The notes beneath the pieces are model-generated. The model did no database searches and was not told the origin of the DNA. It worked only from the letters and a program-made list of their open reading frames with translations. This document shows, piece after piece, positions 1-8,445 of a stretch of DNA of 33,522 nt; positions within the stretch are counted from its first letter, which is position 1, and each line of letters opens with the position of its first letter. Source of the DNA: Opitutus sp. (GTDB lineage Bacteria > Verrucomicrobiota > Verrucomicrobiia > Opitutales > Opitutaceae); assembly GCA_013821985.1 (NCBI GenBank), contig PNJQ01000041.1, positions 1 through 33,522 of the forward strand, written 5' to 3'. The position numbers were made by a program, and so were the translations under genes.

Positions 1-807
1 ACGAGCAAGAAGACGCAGGCGGCGTTGCAGCAGAAGACCGACATGCCCGTCGCGCTCGCGATGAACTACGGCAATCCGTCCATCCCCGACGTCTTGCGCG
101 GCCTCGTCAATCTGGGCGTCACGCACGTGCTGATGTTCCCGCAATATCCGCACTACGCGATGTCGAGTTGGGAAACCGTGGTCGTCAAAGTGCAGCGCGA
201 AGCCGCGATCCACGCGCCGCATCTGAAATTCGACAGCGTGCAGCCCTACTTTGGCGATGCCGACTACATCGACGCCCTCGTCGCCAGCGCGCAGCCGTAT
301 CTCAGCGAGCCCTACGATCATTTTCTTTTCAGCTACCACGGCATCCCGGTTCGTCACCTGACGAAGGCCGACTCGTCGCGCGCGCATTGCCAGGTCGTCG
401 CCGACTGCTGCAACACTTGTTCGCCCGTCCACAGCACGTGTTACAAGGCGCAGGTCACCCGCACCTCGCAACTTTTCGCGCTAAAGGCCGGCCTCGATCC
501 GGCGAAGTGGTCGATCTCGTTTCAATCCCGCCTGGTCGGCGAACCCTGGCTGTCGCCCTACACCGACAAGGAATTCGAGCGCCTCGCGAAAGAAGGCCGG
601 AAGCGCCTTGTCGTCATCACGCCGGCGTTCGTCACTGACTGTCTCGAGACGCTGGAGGAAATCCGCGGTGAAGGCGCCGAGGAGTTCAAGCAGGCGGGCG
701 GCGAAAAATTCACCCACGTGCCCTGCCTCAACGACCAGCCGGTGTGGATCGACTTTCTCGCACGCCGCGCGGCGCGCTGGCGTGAGACAGGAGCGCTATC
801 GGGGTAA
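1..807 (+). CDS. hemH: Ferrochelatase, 5'-truncated by window edge
   Basis: Inserts ferrous iron into a porphyrin in the last steps of heme synthesis. The reading frame is open from base 1, so the N-terminus lies outside the window; about 268 residues are visible. The catalytic histidine sits in SYHGIP (His codon 337-339). The conserved glutamate lies in FVTDCLETLEEI, and FQSRLVGEPWLSPYTD is typical of the family. Between them is a cysteine-rich insert with Cys codons at 388, 406, 409, 418 and 439. Known biology: one class of bacterial ferrochelatases binds a [2Fe-2S] cluster through four cysteines within an internal segment of about 20 residues, as in Myxococcus xanthus; this insert fits that class. 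Some bacteria use related enzymes as coproporphyrin ferrochelatases, and the visible part does not exclude that. The histidine kinase gene follows on the same strand after 106 bases. Confidence 0.95.
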   Translation, partial: TSKKTQAALQQKTDMPVALAMNYGNPSIPDVLRGLVNLGVTHVLMFPQYPHYAMSSWETVVVKVQREAAIHAPHLKFDSVQPYFGDADYIDALVASAQPYLSEPYDHFLFSYHGIPVRHLTKADSSRAHCQVVADCCNTCSPVHSTCYKAQVTRTSQLFALKAGLDPAKWSISFQSRLVGEPWLSPYTDKEFERLAKEGRKRLVVITPAFVTDCLETLEEIRGEGAEEFKQAGGEKFTHVPCLNDQPVWIDFLARRAARWRETGALSG

Positions 808-913
808 TTCCTCATTCCGGGTAAAATGATTTTGAATTTCGCTCTGCCGAACCCGACCGCGCCGTTCGACACTCGGCAGCGTGTGTCCGACTGTTAAATA
901 GCTCAGGCCCACC

Positions 914-3604
914 GTGACCGCCCCGTCGCCCAACCGCAGCTCCGCGCAAGCACCTGTCGCGTCCGCAAACGCCGTGCTCGTGCTCGATGCGCACGGGCGG
1001 ATCGAACTTGCCAGTCCCGCCGCCGCCGCGCTCTGGCAGGCCAAGGTTGCCGAACTCGCCGGCGACCATCTCGCAAATCTTTTCGTGTTCGAGGTCACTT
1101 CGAACGATCCCGATTTTCTCCAGGCGCAGTGGGAAGTCATCCAGGCCGCCGCGCTCGCTCAGCCGATCCCGCTCCGTCTGCAGCCGAAGGAAGCCGGCGC
1201 GCTCGATGCCGTGCTGCGGCTCGAACGCGCGGGCGAGGAACCCGCGCGCTATTTCGCGTTCGTCAGCCGCGCTCAACCCGCGTTGATCGCGAATGCCGCC
1301 GAGGGCGACGCGAGCCGCCCCGGCGATTCCACCGCCGGCAACCTGCTCGGCGTGCTCAACGAGCGCAGCCCACTCGGCTTTTTCGATCTGAACTTCGTCA
1401 AGCAGGAAATCTATTTTTCGCCGACCTGGAAGCGCATGCTCGGCCACACCGACACCAGCCTGCCCAACGCGTTCGAGTCGCTCTCCGCGCTCATCCATCC
1501 CGACGATTCGGCCGCCGCGCCGGACAAGCTCGCCGGTCGCGCGCCCTCGACCGGCTCCCGCCCGTTTACCGTCGAGTATCGCGTGAAACACGCGCGCGGC
1601 CACTACGTCTGGGTGCAGAGCACCGGCGTGCAACTCTTCGCGCCCAACGGCGGCCTCCAACGGGTGGTCGGTGCCCACCTCGACATCTCGGAGCGCAAGG
1701 ACCTCGAGGAGCAGGCGCTCCACGCCGAGGAACGCCTCGCCGGCCTCAGCGACAAGGGCCGCATCGCGCTCTTCGAACTCGATTTCGCCGGCGAGCAGAC
1801 GTGGCTTTCGCCGGCATTCAAGGCATTGCTCGGTTTCGCCGAGGGCGAACTCGCGGACGAACCCGAGTCGTTTCTCCGCGCCCTGCCGCCCGAGGACAGC
1901 ACAGGCGGCCTGGCGGGGTTTTTCTCGACGAAGCATCCCGGCCAGCCGGTCTATTTCGACTCGCTCCGTCTCCGCCATCGCAACGGCACCGATCTGTGGG
2001 GTTACGCCGGCATCGTGCGGGTGTTGTCGCGCAAGAAGGAGCTGCAACGTGTGCTCGGGTTCCTCGCGCCGATGCCCGAGGGCGCGGCGGCGTCCGCCGG
2101 CGGTTTGTCGGCCGATCACTTTGCGGCCATCCTTTCCGAACTGCACGAAGCCGTGCTGCTCACCGACGCACGCGACAAGATTGTTTTCATCAACCCGGTC
2201 GCCGAACGTCTGCTCGGACGCAGCGCGGATCAGACAATCGGCCAGTCCGCCTCGGAGATTTTCCGGCTCACGCATCGGCTGAGCAACGCCCCCGGCGAGA
2301 GTCCGCTCGAAAAAGCGCTCACCACGGGCGAGCCGACGCCGCTGAACAACGAGTTCGCGCTCGAACGCGGCGCGGGAGCCCAGCCCGTGCCGATCGTCTT
2401 CAGTTGCCGCGCCGTGGCCGACGCCAGCGGCCAGGCCTCGGGCACCGTCGTCGTGTTCCGCAATCCCGACGAAATGAGCCTCACGCCCGAGGAGCTCGTC
2501 CGCGCCAATCGCTTCGAGGCGCTCGGCCAGCTCGCGGGCGGCATCGCGCACGATTTCAACAATCTCCTCACGACCATCCTCGGCGGCGTGTCGCTCGGGA
2601 AGGACAACCGCGATTACTCCGGCCTCGAGAACAGCGAACGGGCCTGCCTCGCCGCCAAGGCGCTGAGCAAACAATTGCTGACGTTTTCGAAGGGCGGCAC
2701 GGGCACACGGCAGGTCATCAAAACCGCCGACCTCCTCGCCGACGCCGTGCGCCTGGCCGCCGCCGGTTCGACGGTGAAGGTCGAGCTCAACGCGCCGGCC
2801 GATCTCGCCACGATTCAGGTGGATCGCGCACAGCTGCTGCAGGTTTTTCAAAACCTCATCATCAACGCCATCCAGGCGATGCCGGCCGGCCAGGGAAACA
2901 TTTGGGTCACCGCCGGAAACGTCGCGCTCGCCGAGAACCAGATCCCACCGCTCGCGGCCGGCAATTACGTGGCCGTCGAGGTGCGCGACAACGGCAGCGG
3001 CATCAAGCCCGAGCACCTCGAGAAGATTTTCGATCCGTTCTTCACCACGAAGAAAACCGGCACGGGCCTCGGCCTCGCCACCGTGCTTTCGATCGTGAAG
3101 CGCCACGGCGGCCAGCTCGGCCTCGACTCCGAACTCGGCGTCGGCACGACGTTCACCGTTTTCCTCCCGCGCGCCGAAGCGGAGGCCGAAGTCGAGGCGC
3201 GCCGCGCCCCGACGCTGCGCTTTGGCACGGGCCGCGTGTTGTTCATGGACGACGACCCCGAGATCAGTCGTATCACCGCCGGCATGCTCGAAAGCCTCGG
3301 CTACAAATACGACCTCGCGAAGTCCGGCGAGGAAGCGATCACGCTCTACAAGCGCTACCTCAACATTCAGCGCCCCTATGACGTCGTGATCATGGACCTC
3401 ACCGTCATCGGCGGCATGGGTGGCGAACAATGTTTCAAGCACCTGCGCGAACTCGACCCCGAGGTCCGCGCGATCGTGGCGAGCGGCTACGACAACGACG
3501 AGATGGCACGCCAGTTTCTCGACATGGGCTTCTACGGTTATCTCACGAAACCGTATCGCGTCAGCGACCTGAACCGGATGATCAAGAAAGTCGTGGGCGC
3601 GTGA
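914..3604 (+). CDS. Soluble hybrid histidine kinase: four PAS domains, HisKA, HATPase, receiver
   Basis: A predicted cytoplasmic sensor kinase of 896 residues with no membrane segment or signal peptide. PAS-like domains lie at about residues 15-110, 140-255, 265-385 and 400-520. The second ends in the typical PAC segment GAHLDISERKDLEEQ. The phosphoacceptor is His546 in GQLAGGIAHDFNNLL, an NtrB-like H-box. The ATPase domain shows the N-box FQNLIINAIQAMP, the G1 box DNGSGI and FDPFFTTKKTGTGLGLA. The C-terminal receiver has the acidic cluster D779-D781, a likely phosphoacceptor Asp828 in VIMDLTV, and the lysine in LTKPY. The start is GTG at 914 with AGG seven bases upstream; no ATG is near. A TTAAAT at 893-898 could be part of a promoter, but no matching -35 is clear. 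No partner regulator is adjacent, so its output is unknown. The signal sensed by the PAS domains cannot be read from sequence. Confidence 0.93.
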   Translation: MTAPSPNRSSAQAPVASANAVLVLDAHGRIELASPAAAALWQAKVAELAGDHLANLFVFEVTSNDPDFLQAQWEVIQAAALAQPIPLRLQPKEAGALDAVLRLERAGEEPARYFAFVSRAQPALIANAAEGDASRPGDSTAGNLLGVLNERSPLGFFDLNFVKQEIYFSPTWKRMLGHTDTSLPNAFESLSALIHPDDSAAAPDKLAGRAPSTGSRPFTVEYRVKHARGHYVWVQSTGVQLFAPNGGLQRVVGAHLDISERKDLEEQALHAEERLAGLSDKGRIALFELDFAGEQTWLSPAFKALLGFAEGELADEPESFLRALPPEDSTGGLAGFFSTKHPGQPVYFDSLRLRHRNGTDLWGYAGIVRVLSRKKELQRVLGFLAPMPEGAAASAGGLSADHFAAILSELHEAVLLTDARDKIVFINPVAERLLGRSADQTIGQSASEIFRLTHRLSNAPGESPLEKALTTGEPTPLNNEFALERGAGAQPVPIVFSCRAVADASGQASGTVVVFRNPDEMSLTPEELVRANRFEALGQLAGGIAHDFNNLLTTILGGVSLGKDNRDYSGLENSERACLAAKALSKQLLTFSKGGTGTRQVIKTADLLADAVRLAAAGSTVKVELNAPADLATIQVDRAQLLQVFQNLIINAIQAMPAGQGNIWVTAGNVALAENQIPPLAAGNYVAVEVRDNGSGIKPEHLEKIFDPFFTTKKTGTGLGLATVLSIVKRHGGQLGLDSELGVGTTFTVFLPRAEAEAEVEARRAPTLRFGTGRVLFMDDDPEISRITAGMLESLGYKYDLAKSGEEAITLYKRYLNIQRPYDVVIMDLTVIGGMGGEQCFKHLRELDPEVRAIVASGYDNDEMARQFLDMGFYGYLTKPYRVSDLNRMIKKVVGA

Positions 3605-3651
3605 AGTCGCGCCAGTCTCCGATCCGGCGGCCGCTGCGTTCTGTCGCCTTG

Positions 3652-3662
3652 TGTAGGAGCCT
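3652..3662 (+). repeat. REP head remnant (family A)
   Basis: TGTAGGAGCCT is identical to the first 11 bases of the complete REP at 8291-8314, but the palindrome behind it is missing. It lies in the 64-base gap between two convergent genes. It could be a decayed REP, or chance. Confidence 0.4.
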
Positions 3663-3668
3663 CAGCAG

Positions 3669-5369
3669 CTAAGTTCGGTGAATCGCCGGCTTCGCGAGCA
3701 ACTCCCGCGCGCGCGCCACGGCGCTCTCGAGGTCCGCGCAGACGTTCTCGCGCCCGAGCGCGTCGAAGAATCCCGCGCGCTCCAACATGAAATACGGCTG
3801 CGTGTGCGGGCCACTGAGGATGAGGTGCTCGTGATGCCGCTTCATCTTCGCGTGCATGCTTTCAATGCGGTTCAGCGCGGTCGCGTCCATCGCCGTCACC
3901 GCCGCCATGTGCAGGATCACGACCTTCGTTTCACCGCCCGAGCGGCGGATGATCCGATCGAGCTTCTCGGCCGAACCGAACAGCAACGCGCCGAACACCC
4001 GGTAAACGATCACGCCCGGCGGCACGTCCTTCACGGGCTCGTGCCCCTGCCCGCCTTGCGCGACCTGTTCGCCGGTCATCGCGTGGACCTGCGTCGTGTC
4101 GGCGACGCGTTTGATGAACGCGAACGCCGCCAACACCATGCCGACCTCGACCGCGACCGTGAGGTCGAACACGACCGTCAGCCCGAACGTCGCGAGAAAA
4201 ACCGCGACGTCGCCCGACGGCTTGCGATGGAGCAGAGCAAATTCCTCCCATTCGCCCATGCGTAACGCCACCACCGCGAGCACCGCGGCCAACACGGCGA
4301 GCGGAATGTCCTTCGCCAGCGGCGCAGCGACCAGCAGCACGAGCAACAGAAAGATCGCGTGCACGATGCCGGCCACCGGTGTCCGCGCCCCGCCGCGAAT
4401 GTTCGTCGCCGTCCGTGCGATGACGCCGGTGACGGGAATGCCGCCGAAGAGCGGCGCGACAAAATTGGCGGCCCCCTGCGCCATCAGTTCCTGATTCGAA
4501 TCGTGCCGGTCATCGATCAAGCCATCCGCCACGACTGCGGAGAGCAGCGACTCGATCGCCCCGAGCAACGCGATCGTGAACGCCGGACGGATCAACTGGC
4601 TTAAGTGTTGCAGGTCGAACTCCGGCCACGCGAGCGTCGGCAACCCGCGCGGAATCCCGCCGAACCGACTGCCGATCGTCTCCGTCGGCAGGTGAAACAC
4701 CGCTACCGCGACCGTGCCAAGCAACACCGCGACGATCGACCCCGGCACGCGACTCCAGCGCTTCGGCCAAAAAACGAGAATTCCGATCGACACCGCCCCC
4801 AGCGCGAGCGTCGGCCAGTGCAGGGTCGGCAGCGCTGCGGCGAGCGCTGCAATTTTCGGCAGAAACTCCGCCGGCTCGTTCTCCAGCTGCAACCCGAGGA
4901 ACGGCCGCACCTGCGTCATGAAAATCGTGATGGCAATGCCGCACGTGAAACCCGTCGTCACCGGATGCGGGATGAATTTGATCAAATTGCCCAGCCGCAG
5001 CGCCCCCATCACGAACAGAATCACGCCCGCCATCATCGTGCAGAGGAGCAGATTCGGCAGGCCGTATTGCGCCACGATCAGCGCGACCAAGCCCACGAAC
5101 GCCCCCGCCGGTCCGCCGATCTGCACGCGCGAACCGCCAAGCGCCGACACGAGGAAGCCGCCGATGATTCCCGTGTAGAGCCCCGCCGTCGGCGAAACGC
5201 CCGACGAGATGCCGAGACCGATGCACAGCGACAACGCCACGACGCCGACCGTGAGCCCGGCCCCGACATCGCGGATAAAATTCTCCCGCGAATACCCCCG
5301 GAACACTTCCATCAGCTTCGGACGGAAGTGAAACGCCCGCTCCGCAAACGGTGCCGCAGTTTCGTTCAC
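3669..5369 (-). CDS. SulP-family anion transporter with C-terminal STAS domain
   Basis: An inner-membrane permease of the SulP/SLC26 family, about 566 residues, expected to carry sulfate, bicarbonate or another small anion. The N-terminal part matches the family: FRPKLMEVFRGYSRENFIRD, then the first membrane helix and the signature SALGGSRVQIGGPAGAFVGLV. Roughly ten to twelve hydrophobic segments follow. The last about 110 residues form a STAS domain (VVILHMAAVTAMDATALNRI). The frame is open to a TTG at 5405. I prefer the GTG at 5369, which removes 12 atypical residues; neither start has a decisive ribosome site. Sequence alone does not fix the substrate. No carbonic anhydrase or sulfate-assimilation gene is adjacent; a gamma-carbonic-anhydrase-like gene lies 13 kb away. 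It is convergent with the histidine kinase gene. Confidence 0.93.
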   Translation of the reverse strand: MNETAAPFAERAFHFRPKLMEVFRGYSRENFIRDVGAGLTVGVVALSLCIGLGISSGVSPTAGLYTGIIGGFLVSALGGSRVQIGGPAGAFVGLVALIVAQYGLPNLLLCTMMAGVILFVMGALRLGNLIKFIPHPVTTGFTCGIAITIFMTQVRPFLGLQLENEPAEFLPKIAALAAALPTLHWPTLALGAVSIGILVFWPKRWSRVPGSIVAVLLGTVAVAVFHLPTETIGSRFGGIPRGLPTLAWPEFDLQHLSQLIRPAFTIALLGAIESLLSAVVADGLIDDRHDSNQELMAQGAANFVAPLFGGIPVTGVIARTATNIRGGARTPVAGIVHAIFLLLVLLVAAPLAKDIPLAVLAAVLAVVALRMGEWEEFALLHRKPSGDVAVFLATFGLTVVFDLTVAVEVGMVLAAFAFIKRVADTTQVHAMTGEQVAQGGQGHEPVKDVPPGVIVYRVFGALLFGSAEKLDRIIRRSGGETKVVILHMAAVTAMDATALNRIESMHAKMKRHHEHLILSGPHTQPYFMLERAGFFDALGRENVCADLESAVARARELLAKPAIHRT

Positions 5370-5453
5370 GAACCCGACGCTGTCCGGCCAAGCCCTACAC
5401 CGCAAGCCACCAGCACGTCACGCCACGCCTTCCGCAAAATCTGCCCATTCGCC

Positions 5454-5506
5454 GTAGCGCAGGCGTCCCGCTCGGTGCTGAGAATGGGCCCGGAGGCCTG
5501 CGCTAC
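5454..5506. repeat. Inverted REP pair (GTAGCGCAGGC)
   Basis: GTAGCGCAGGC at 5454-5464 and its exact reverse complement GCCTGCGCTAC at 5496-5506 flank a 31-base centre. The GTAG tetranucleotide points outwards on both arms, as in BIME-type inverted REP pairs. Confidence 0.65.
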
Positions 5507-5668
5507 CCGTCCCACAAACCACGCGGCAACCCTGCGGTGGCCGCCACCGTGTCAACCGCGACAATTGCCCCCGTCCTTCGACGGGCAGGCCGCAGTTTAC
5601 GGCGTTCGCCATTGCAGGAGACTGCTCGCCGGTGATCCGAAGCCTTGGCCGCGCCTGAGCGTGCTCCT

Positions 5669-5682
5669 CGCCTGCAAGCAGG
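5669..5682. repeat. REP family A core fragment
   Basis: CGCCTGCAAGCAGG matches the palindromic core of the REPs at 8291-8314 and 8354-8377. The GTAG/CTAC end is absent, so this looks like a decayed copy. Confidence 0.45.
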
Positions 5683-5716
5683 TTATCCCCCATGCGCCGC
5701 CAGCCCTACTCCGGCA

Positions 5717-6295
5717 TCACTTCCGCCACGTGAACGCGTGGCACAGCGCCACCGCCGCCGCGTCCGCTTCGTCCAACGCCAGCGTCCGTCCGTGCCCGAG
5801 CAGCCCCATCACCGTCCGCGCGACCTGTTCCTTCGGCGCGTGGCCGCGCCCGACCACCGCCTGCTTCACGCGCAACGGCGGGTATTCAAACACGGCCTTG
5901 TCGCGCAACGCCGCCGCCGCGATCGCCGCCCCCCGGGCCGCTCCGAGGATCTGCGCCGTCTGAAAATTCTGCACGTAAATCGTCTGTTCAAGCGCGACGT
6001 GCATCGGATCGAAGTCCGCGAGGAACCGCTCCACCGCCCGGTGAATTTCGCCGAGGCAATACGACATCGGATGCTTCACCGGCACGCGCACCGTCTCGCA
6101 GCGCAGCAACACCGACGTCCGCCCTGGCACGAATTCGATCAGCGCGAGACCCGTTCCGCGCAAGCTCGGATCGATGCCGAGCACGCGCCCGCTGAACGGC
6201 GTCCGCTGCAACGAAGGCGCCTCCGGCCACTCCTTGGGCGCGAGCTTCCCCTCGAGTTTCGCCTTCCAAAGTTGTCGAACGGACGTGCGCGCCAT
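5717..6295 (-). CDS. ruvC: Crossover junction endodeoxyribonuclease RuvC
   Basis: Cuts Holliday junctions during recombinational repair, normally with the RuvAB branch-migration motor. The acidic active site can be followed: Asp42 in GIDPSLRGTG, Glu103 in ALEQTIYVQN, then Asp175 and Asp178 in LDEADAAAVALCHA. The spacing (61, 72, 3) is close to that of E. coli RuvC (D7, E66, D138, D141). The protein is about 192 residues from the ATG at 6295, with some 35 residues before the RNase H fold (LWKAKLEGKLAPKEW) that E. coli RuvC lacks. An in-frame TTG lies nine bases further upstream. No ruvA or ruvB is adjacent. The gene lies downstream of the recF-permease pair on the same strand, separated by about 140 bases with no identified function. 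Confidence 0.92.
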   Translation of the reverse strand: MARTSVRQLWKAKLEGKLAPKEWPEAPSLQRTPFSGRVLGIDPSLRGTGLALIEFVPGRTSVLLRCETVRVPVKHPMSYCLGEIHRAVERFLADFDPMHVALEQTIYVQNFQTAQILGAARGAAIAAAALRDKAVFEYPPLRVKQAVVGRGHAPKEQVARTVMGLLGHGRTLALDEADAAAVALCHAFTWRK

Positions 6296-6435
6296 GTGAG
6301 CCAATCGAATACACGCACGAACGAGAAAAGAAACTTCGAAGTCGCATCAACCGCCGCTCGCCCGGTAGCGGGGAGCGCCAGCGATCCGGACGCAGCGACG
6401 ACCGTCCTTCCGTCGGCTCGCTCCCCATCCCCCGC

Positions 6436-7185
6436 TCAAAAAAGCAACAGCTTCGCCGTCGCGAGTGCCGTCAGCGTGAGTGCCGCCACCTCGAACGCGC
6501 GCTGATTCACCCGCCCGGCCACGGCGCGGCCCACCAGCGCACCCGCCACCACCGCCGGCGCGAGCCAGAGATTCAGCGTAAGACTGCCAGCGTTGATCAA
6601 GTCGAGCTGCACCATGAACGGCACCTTGAATAAATTTACCGCCAGAAAAAACACCGCGCCGGTCCCGAGGAATTCCATCTTCGGCAGCCGCATCGCGAGC
6701 AGGTAGATCAACATCACCGGCCCGGCCGCGTTCGCCACCTGCGTCGCGAAACCCGCGAACAATCCCGTCAGCCACGCGAACCACCGCGGCGCCTGACTCG
6801 CCTTCGTTTCGGTTTCCATGGCGTGGCGCTTCCGCCACAGATGCACCGCCAACATCGTCGCGAGCAACACACCGACGAGTCGCGCCGTTTGGGCATCGTT
6901 GGTCACGCGCAGCGCCTGCCAGCCGAGCACCACCCCCGCAATCGTCGGCGGCAGCAAGCCCCACAAATGCGACCACTGCGTGTGCCGACGATAAAGCAGC
7001 ACCGCCACAACATCGCCGACGATGAGCAACGGCAGCACGACACCCGTCGCCTCTCGCGCAGGTAGAACGTTCGCGAACACCGCCACTGACATGATGCCGA
7101 CGCCGGGAATGCCCGTCTTGCCAAAACCCGACACGAACGCCGCCAGCGCGAGCAACGTCCATTGCCACACGGCCAGCTCGTTCAC
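6436..7185 (-). CDS. TauE/SafE (TSUP) family permease
   Basis: A 249-residue inner-membrane protein of the TauE/SafE family, members of which export sulfite, sulfoacetate or related organic anions. Family features are the N-terminal hydrophobic segment ending FVSGFGKTGIPGVG and the second repeat beginning GLFAGFATQVANAAGPVMLIYLL, followed by a helix-rich C-terminus. About seven to eight membrane segments can be seen. It starts with GTG at 7183-7185, which overlaps the recF stop in the sequence GTGA, so its translation is probably coupled to recF. Sequence gives no substrate. Nearby genes are DNA-repair genes rather than sulfur genes. Confidence 0.9.
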   Translation of the reverse strand: MNELAVWQWTLLALAAFVSGFGKTGIPGVGIMSVAVFANVLPAREATGVVLPLLIVGDVVAVLLYRRHTQWSHLWGLLPPTIAGVVLGWQALRVTNDAQTARLVGVLLATMLAVHLWRKRHAMETETKASQAPRWFAWLTGLFAGFATQVANAAGPVMLIYLLAMRLPKMEFLGTGAVFFLAVNLFKVPFMVQLDLINAGSLTLNLWLAPAVVAGALVGRAVAGRVNQRAFEVAALTLTALATAKLLLF

Positions 7186-8264
7186 GTGCGCGCCTCCGCG
7201 ATCGCGCCGCCGCGCACTTCGAGCACCTGCCAGTCACCCGCGTCCGCGTCGGGCAGCGCCGTGCCGGTCGCCACCACTTGCGGCTGGCCGTCGAGTGACG
7301 CCCAGAATTTCCGCCGGCGTTCGGGATCGAGTTCGCCGAGCACATCATCGCACAGCAGCACCGGCTCGATGCCGCTCCGTGCCTTGAAATACATGCCTTG
7401 TGCCAGCCGCAGCGCGATCACGAGGCAGCGTTGCTGGCCCTCCGACGCGAAATTTTTCGCCGGCCGGCCGGTGAGCACGAATTCGAGATCGTCGCGATGC
7501 GGCCCGCGCTCGGTGGATTTCAACAACGTGTCCCGCGGACGGGACTTCAACAACTGCGCAGCGAACTCCGCTGCCGTTGCCGCTGCCGTGTCAGGCGCGT
7601 AGATGAGTGCCGCCTGCTCGCCTTCCGGCACGAGACGCGCGTGCGCGACCCGAAAAAGTTCGCTCAGCGCCGCCACGCCTGCCTGTCGTCCTGCCCCGAG
7701 TTTCACCGCATGCGCTGACGCTTCGTGCTCGAACGCCTCGAGCGTCGCGGCGTCGCGTCCCCCCTGCTTGAGCAACATGTTCCGCTCCGCGACGGCGCGC
7801 GTGTAGCCTTGCAGCGCGGCGAGGTAGCCACCGTCCATCGCCGCCAGGGTGAGATCGAGCCAGCGCCGCCGCACCGCCGGCGAACCGCGCAACAGTTGAT
7901 TGTCCTGCGACGAGAAAACCACCGTCGGAAATTTGCCGATGAAATCCGCGAGCCGCGCCACCTTGCCCCGCTCCCACTCCACCGTGCGCCCGTCGGTCCC
8001 AAACGTGATCGCGATGCAGCTCTCGCCGAACTCCTCGTGTTCAACCACGAAGCCGAGTCCGGCCTGCGCCTGCCCGAGCGCGACCAGAGCCCGCGGCTCC
8101 GCGCCGCGGAACGACCGCAACGCCGTCACGTAGCCGAGCGCTTCGAGAAAGTTGGTTTTTCCCTGCCCGTTCGCGCCGCACAAAAACGTCCGCCGCCCCT
8201 GCAACGCGACCTGCGCCAAAGGCAGATTGCGGAAATGCTGGAGCGTGACTTGAGCGAAGCGCAT
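7182..8264 (-). CDS. recF: DNA replication and repair protein RecF
   Basis: An SMC-like ATPase that helps load RecA at single-strand gaps with RecO and RecR. The 360-residue length is normal. The Walker A is GANGQGKTNFLEAL near residue 35, the ABC signature region is SEGQQRCLVIALRLAQ, and the Walker B is PVLLCDDVLGELD. The start chosen is ATG 8262-8264 (MRFAQVTLQHFRNLPL), which matches the family N-terminus. The frame stays open to 8321, but those extra codons are a translation of the REP at 8291-8314 and are not part of the protein. recF usually sits beside dnaN and gyrB; here it has none of its usual partners and instead precedes a TSUP permease gene with a 4-nt overlap. Confidence 0.95.
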   Translation of the reverse strand: MRFAQVTLQHFRNLPLAQVALQGRRTFLCGANGQGKTNFLEALGYVTALRSFRGAEPRALVALGQAQAGLGFVVEHEEFGESCIAITFGTDGRTVEWERGKVARLADFIGKFPTVVFSSQDNQLLRGSPAVRRRWLDLTLAAMDGGYLAALQGYTRAVAERNMLLKQGGRDAATLEAFEHEASAHAVKLGAGRQAGVAALSELFRVAHARLVPEGEQAALIYAPDTAAATAAEFAAQLLKSRPRDTLLKSTERGPHRDDLEFVLTGRPAKNFASEGQQRCLVIALRLAQGMYFKARSGIEPVLLCDDVLGELDPERRRKFWASLDGQPQVVATGTALPDADAGDWQVLEVRGGAIAEART

Positions 8265-8290
8265 GGGAAATGGATAGTCGTCGGCCCGAC

Positions 8291-8377
8291 TGTAGGAGCC
8301 TGCTTGCAGGCGATGAAACATTTTCGTGCGCGGCAGGCGATTCGGACGTCTCGATCGCCTGCAAGCAGGCTCCTACA
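8291..8377. repeat. Inverted pair of REP family A elements
   Basis: Two 24-base copies form a perfect inverted repeat at 8291-8314 and 8354-8377, separated by 39 bases. Each begins TGTAGGAGCC and holds the palindrome GCCTGCTTGCAGGC. The GTAG heads face outwards, the usual architecture of a bacterial interspersed mosaic element. A third head-like string (GGCGCCGCTAC, 8382-8392) and another partly palindromic GC-rich stretch follow up to the gmhA start. The pair lies between the divergent recF and gmhA genes, so any promoters must coexist with it. Confidence 0.85.
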
Positions 8378-8445
8378 GAAAGGCGCCGCTACAGGTGAAG
8401 GCCTGCAAGCTTGCTGGCAAGCCGGGCCTCTGTTTGCGTCCGCGC

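Larger units (their letters stand above)
5370..5716. other. Gene-poor gap with REP-like palindromes
   Basis: About 310-350 bases between the SulP start and the end of ruvC. I see no supportable gene on either strand. The gap contains an inverted REP pair (5454-5506), a short CCCGTC/GACGGG hairpin (5570-5585) and a REP core fragment (5669-5682). The SulP promoter should lie here, but I could not identify a convincing one. Confidence 0.6.

Noticed and set aside
1129..3381. Second long plus-strand frame (750 codons) inside the kinase gene
   Set aside because: It is an arginine-rich shifted frame without any domain, a usual by-product of GC-rich third codon positions.
812..3442. Very long antisense open frame (876 codons) opposite the histidine kinase gene
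   Set aside because: It mirrors the codon structure of a high-GC gene. The plus-strand frame has clear PAS, kinase and receiver motifs, while the antisense product has no recognisable domain and is unusually rich in Glu, Arg and Gly.
4605..5963. 452-codon plus-strand frame across the SulP and ruvC region
   Set aside because: It crosses two well-supported minus-strand genes and a REP region, and its product is arginine-rich without domains.
8265..8321. N-terminal extension of RecF to 8321
   Set aside because: The extra codons are the REP element translated; the family N-terminus begins at 8264.
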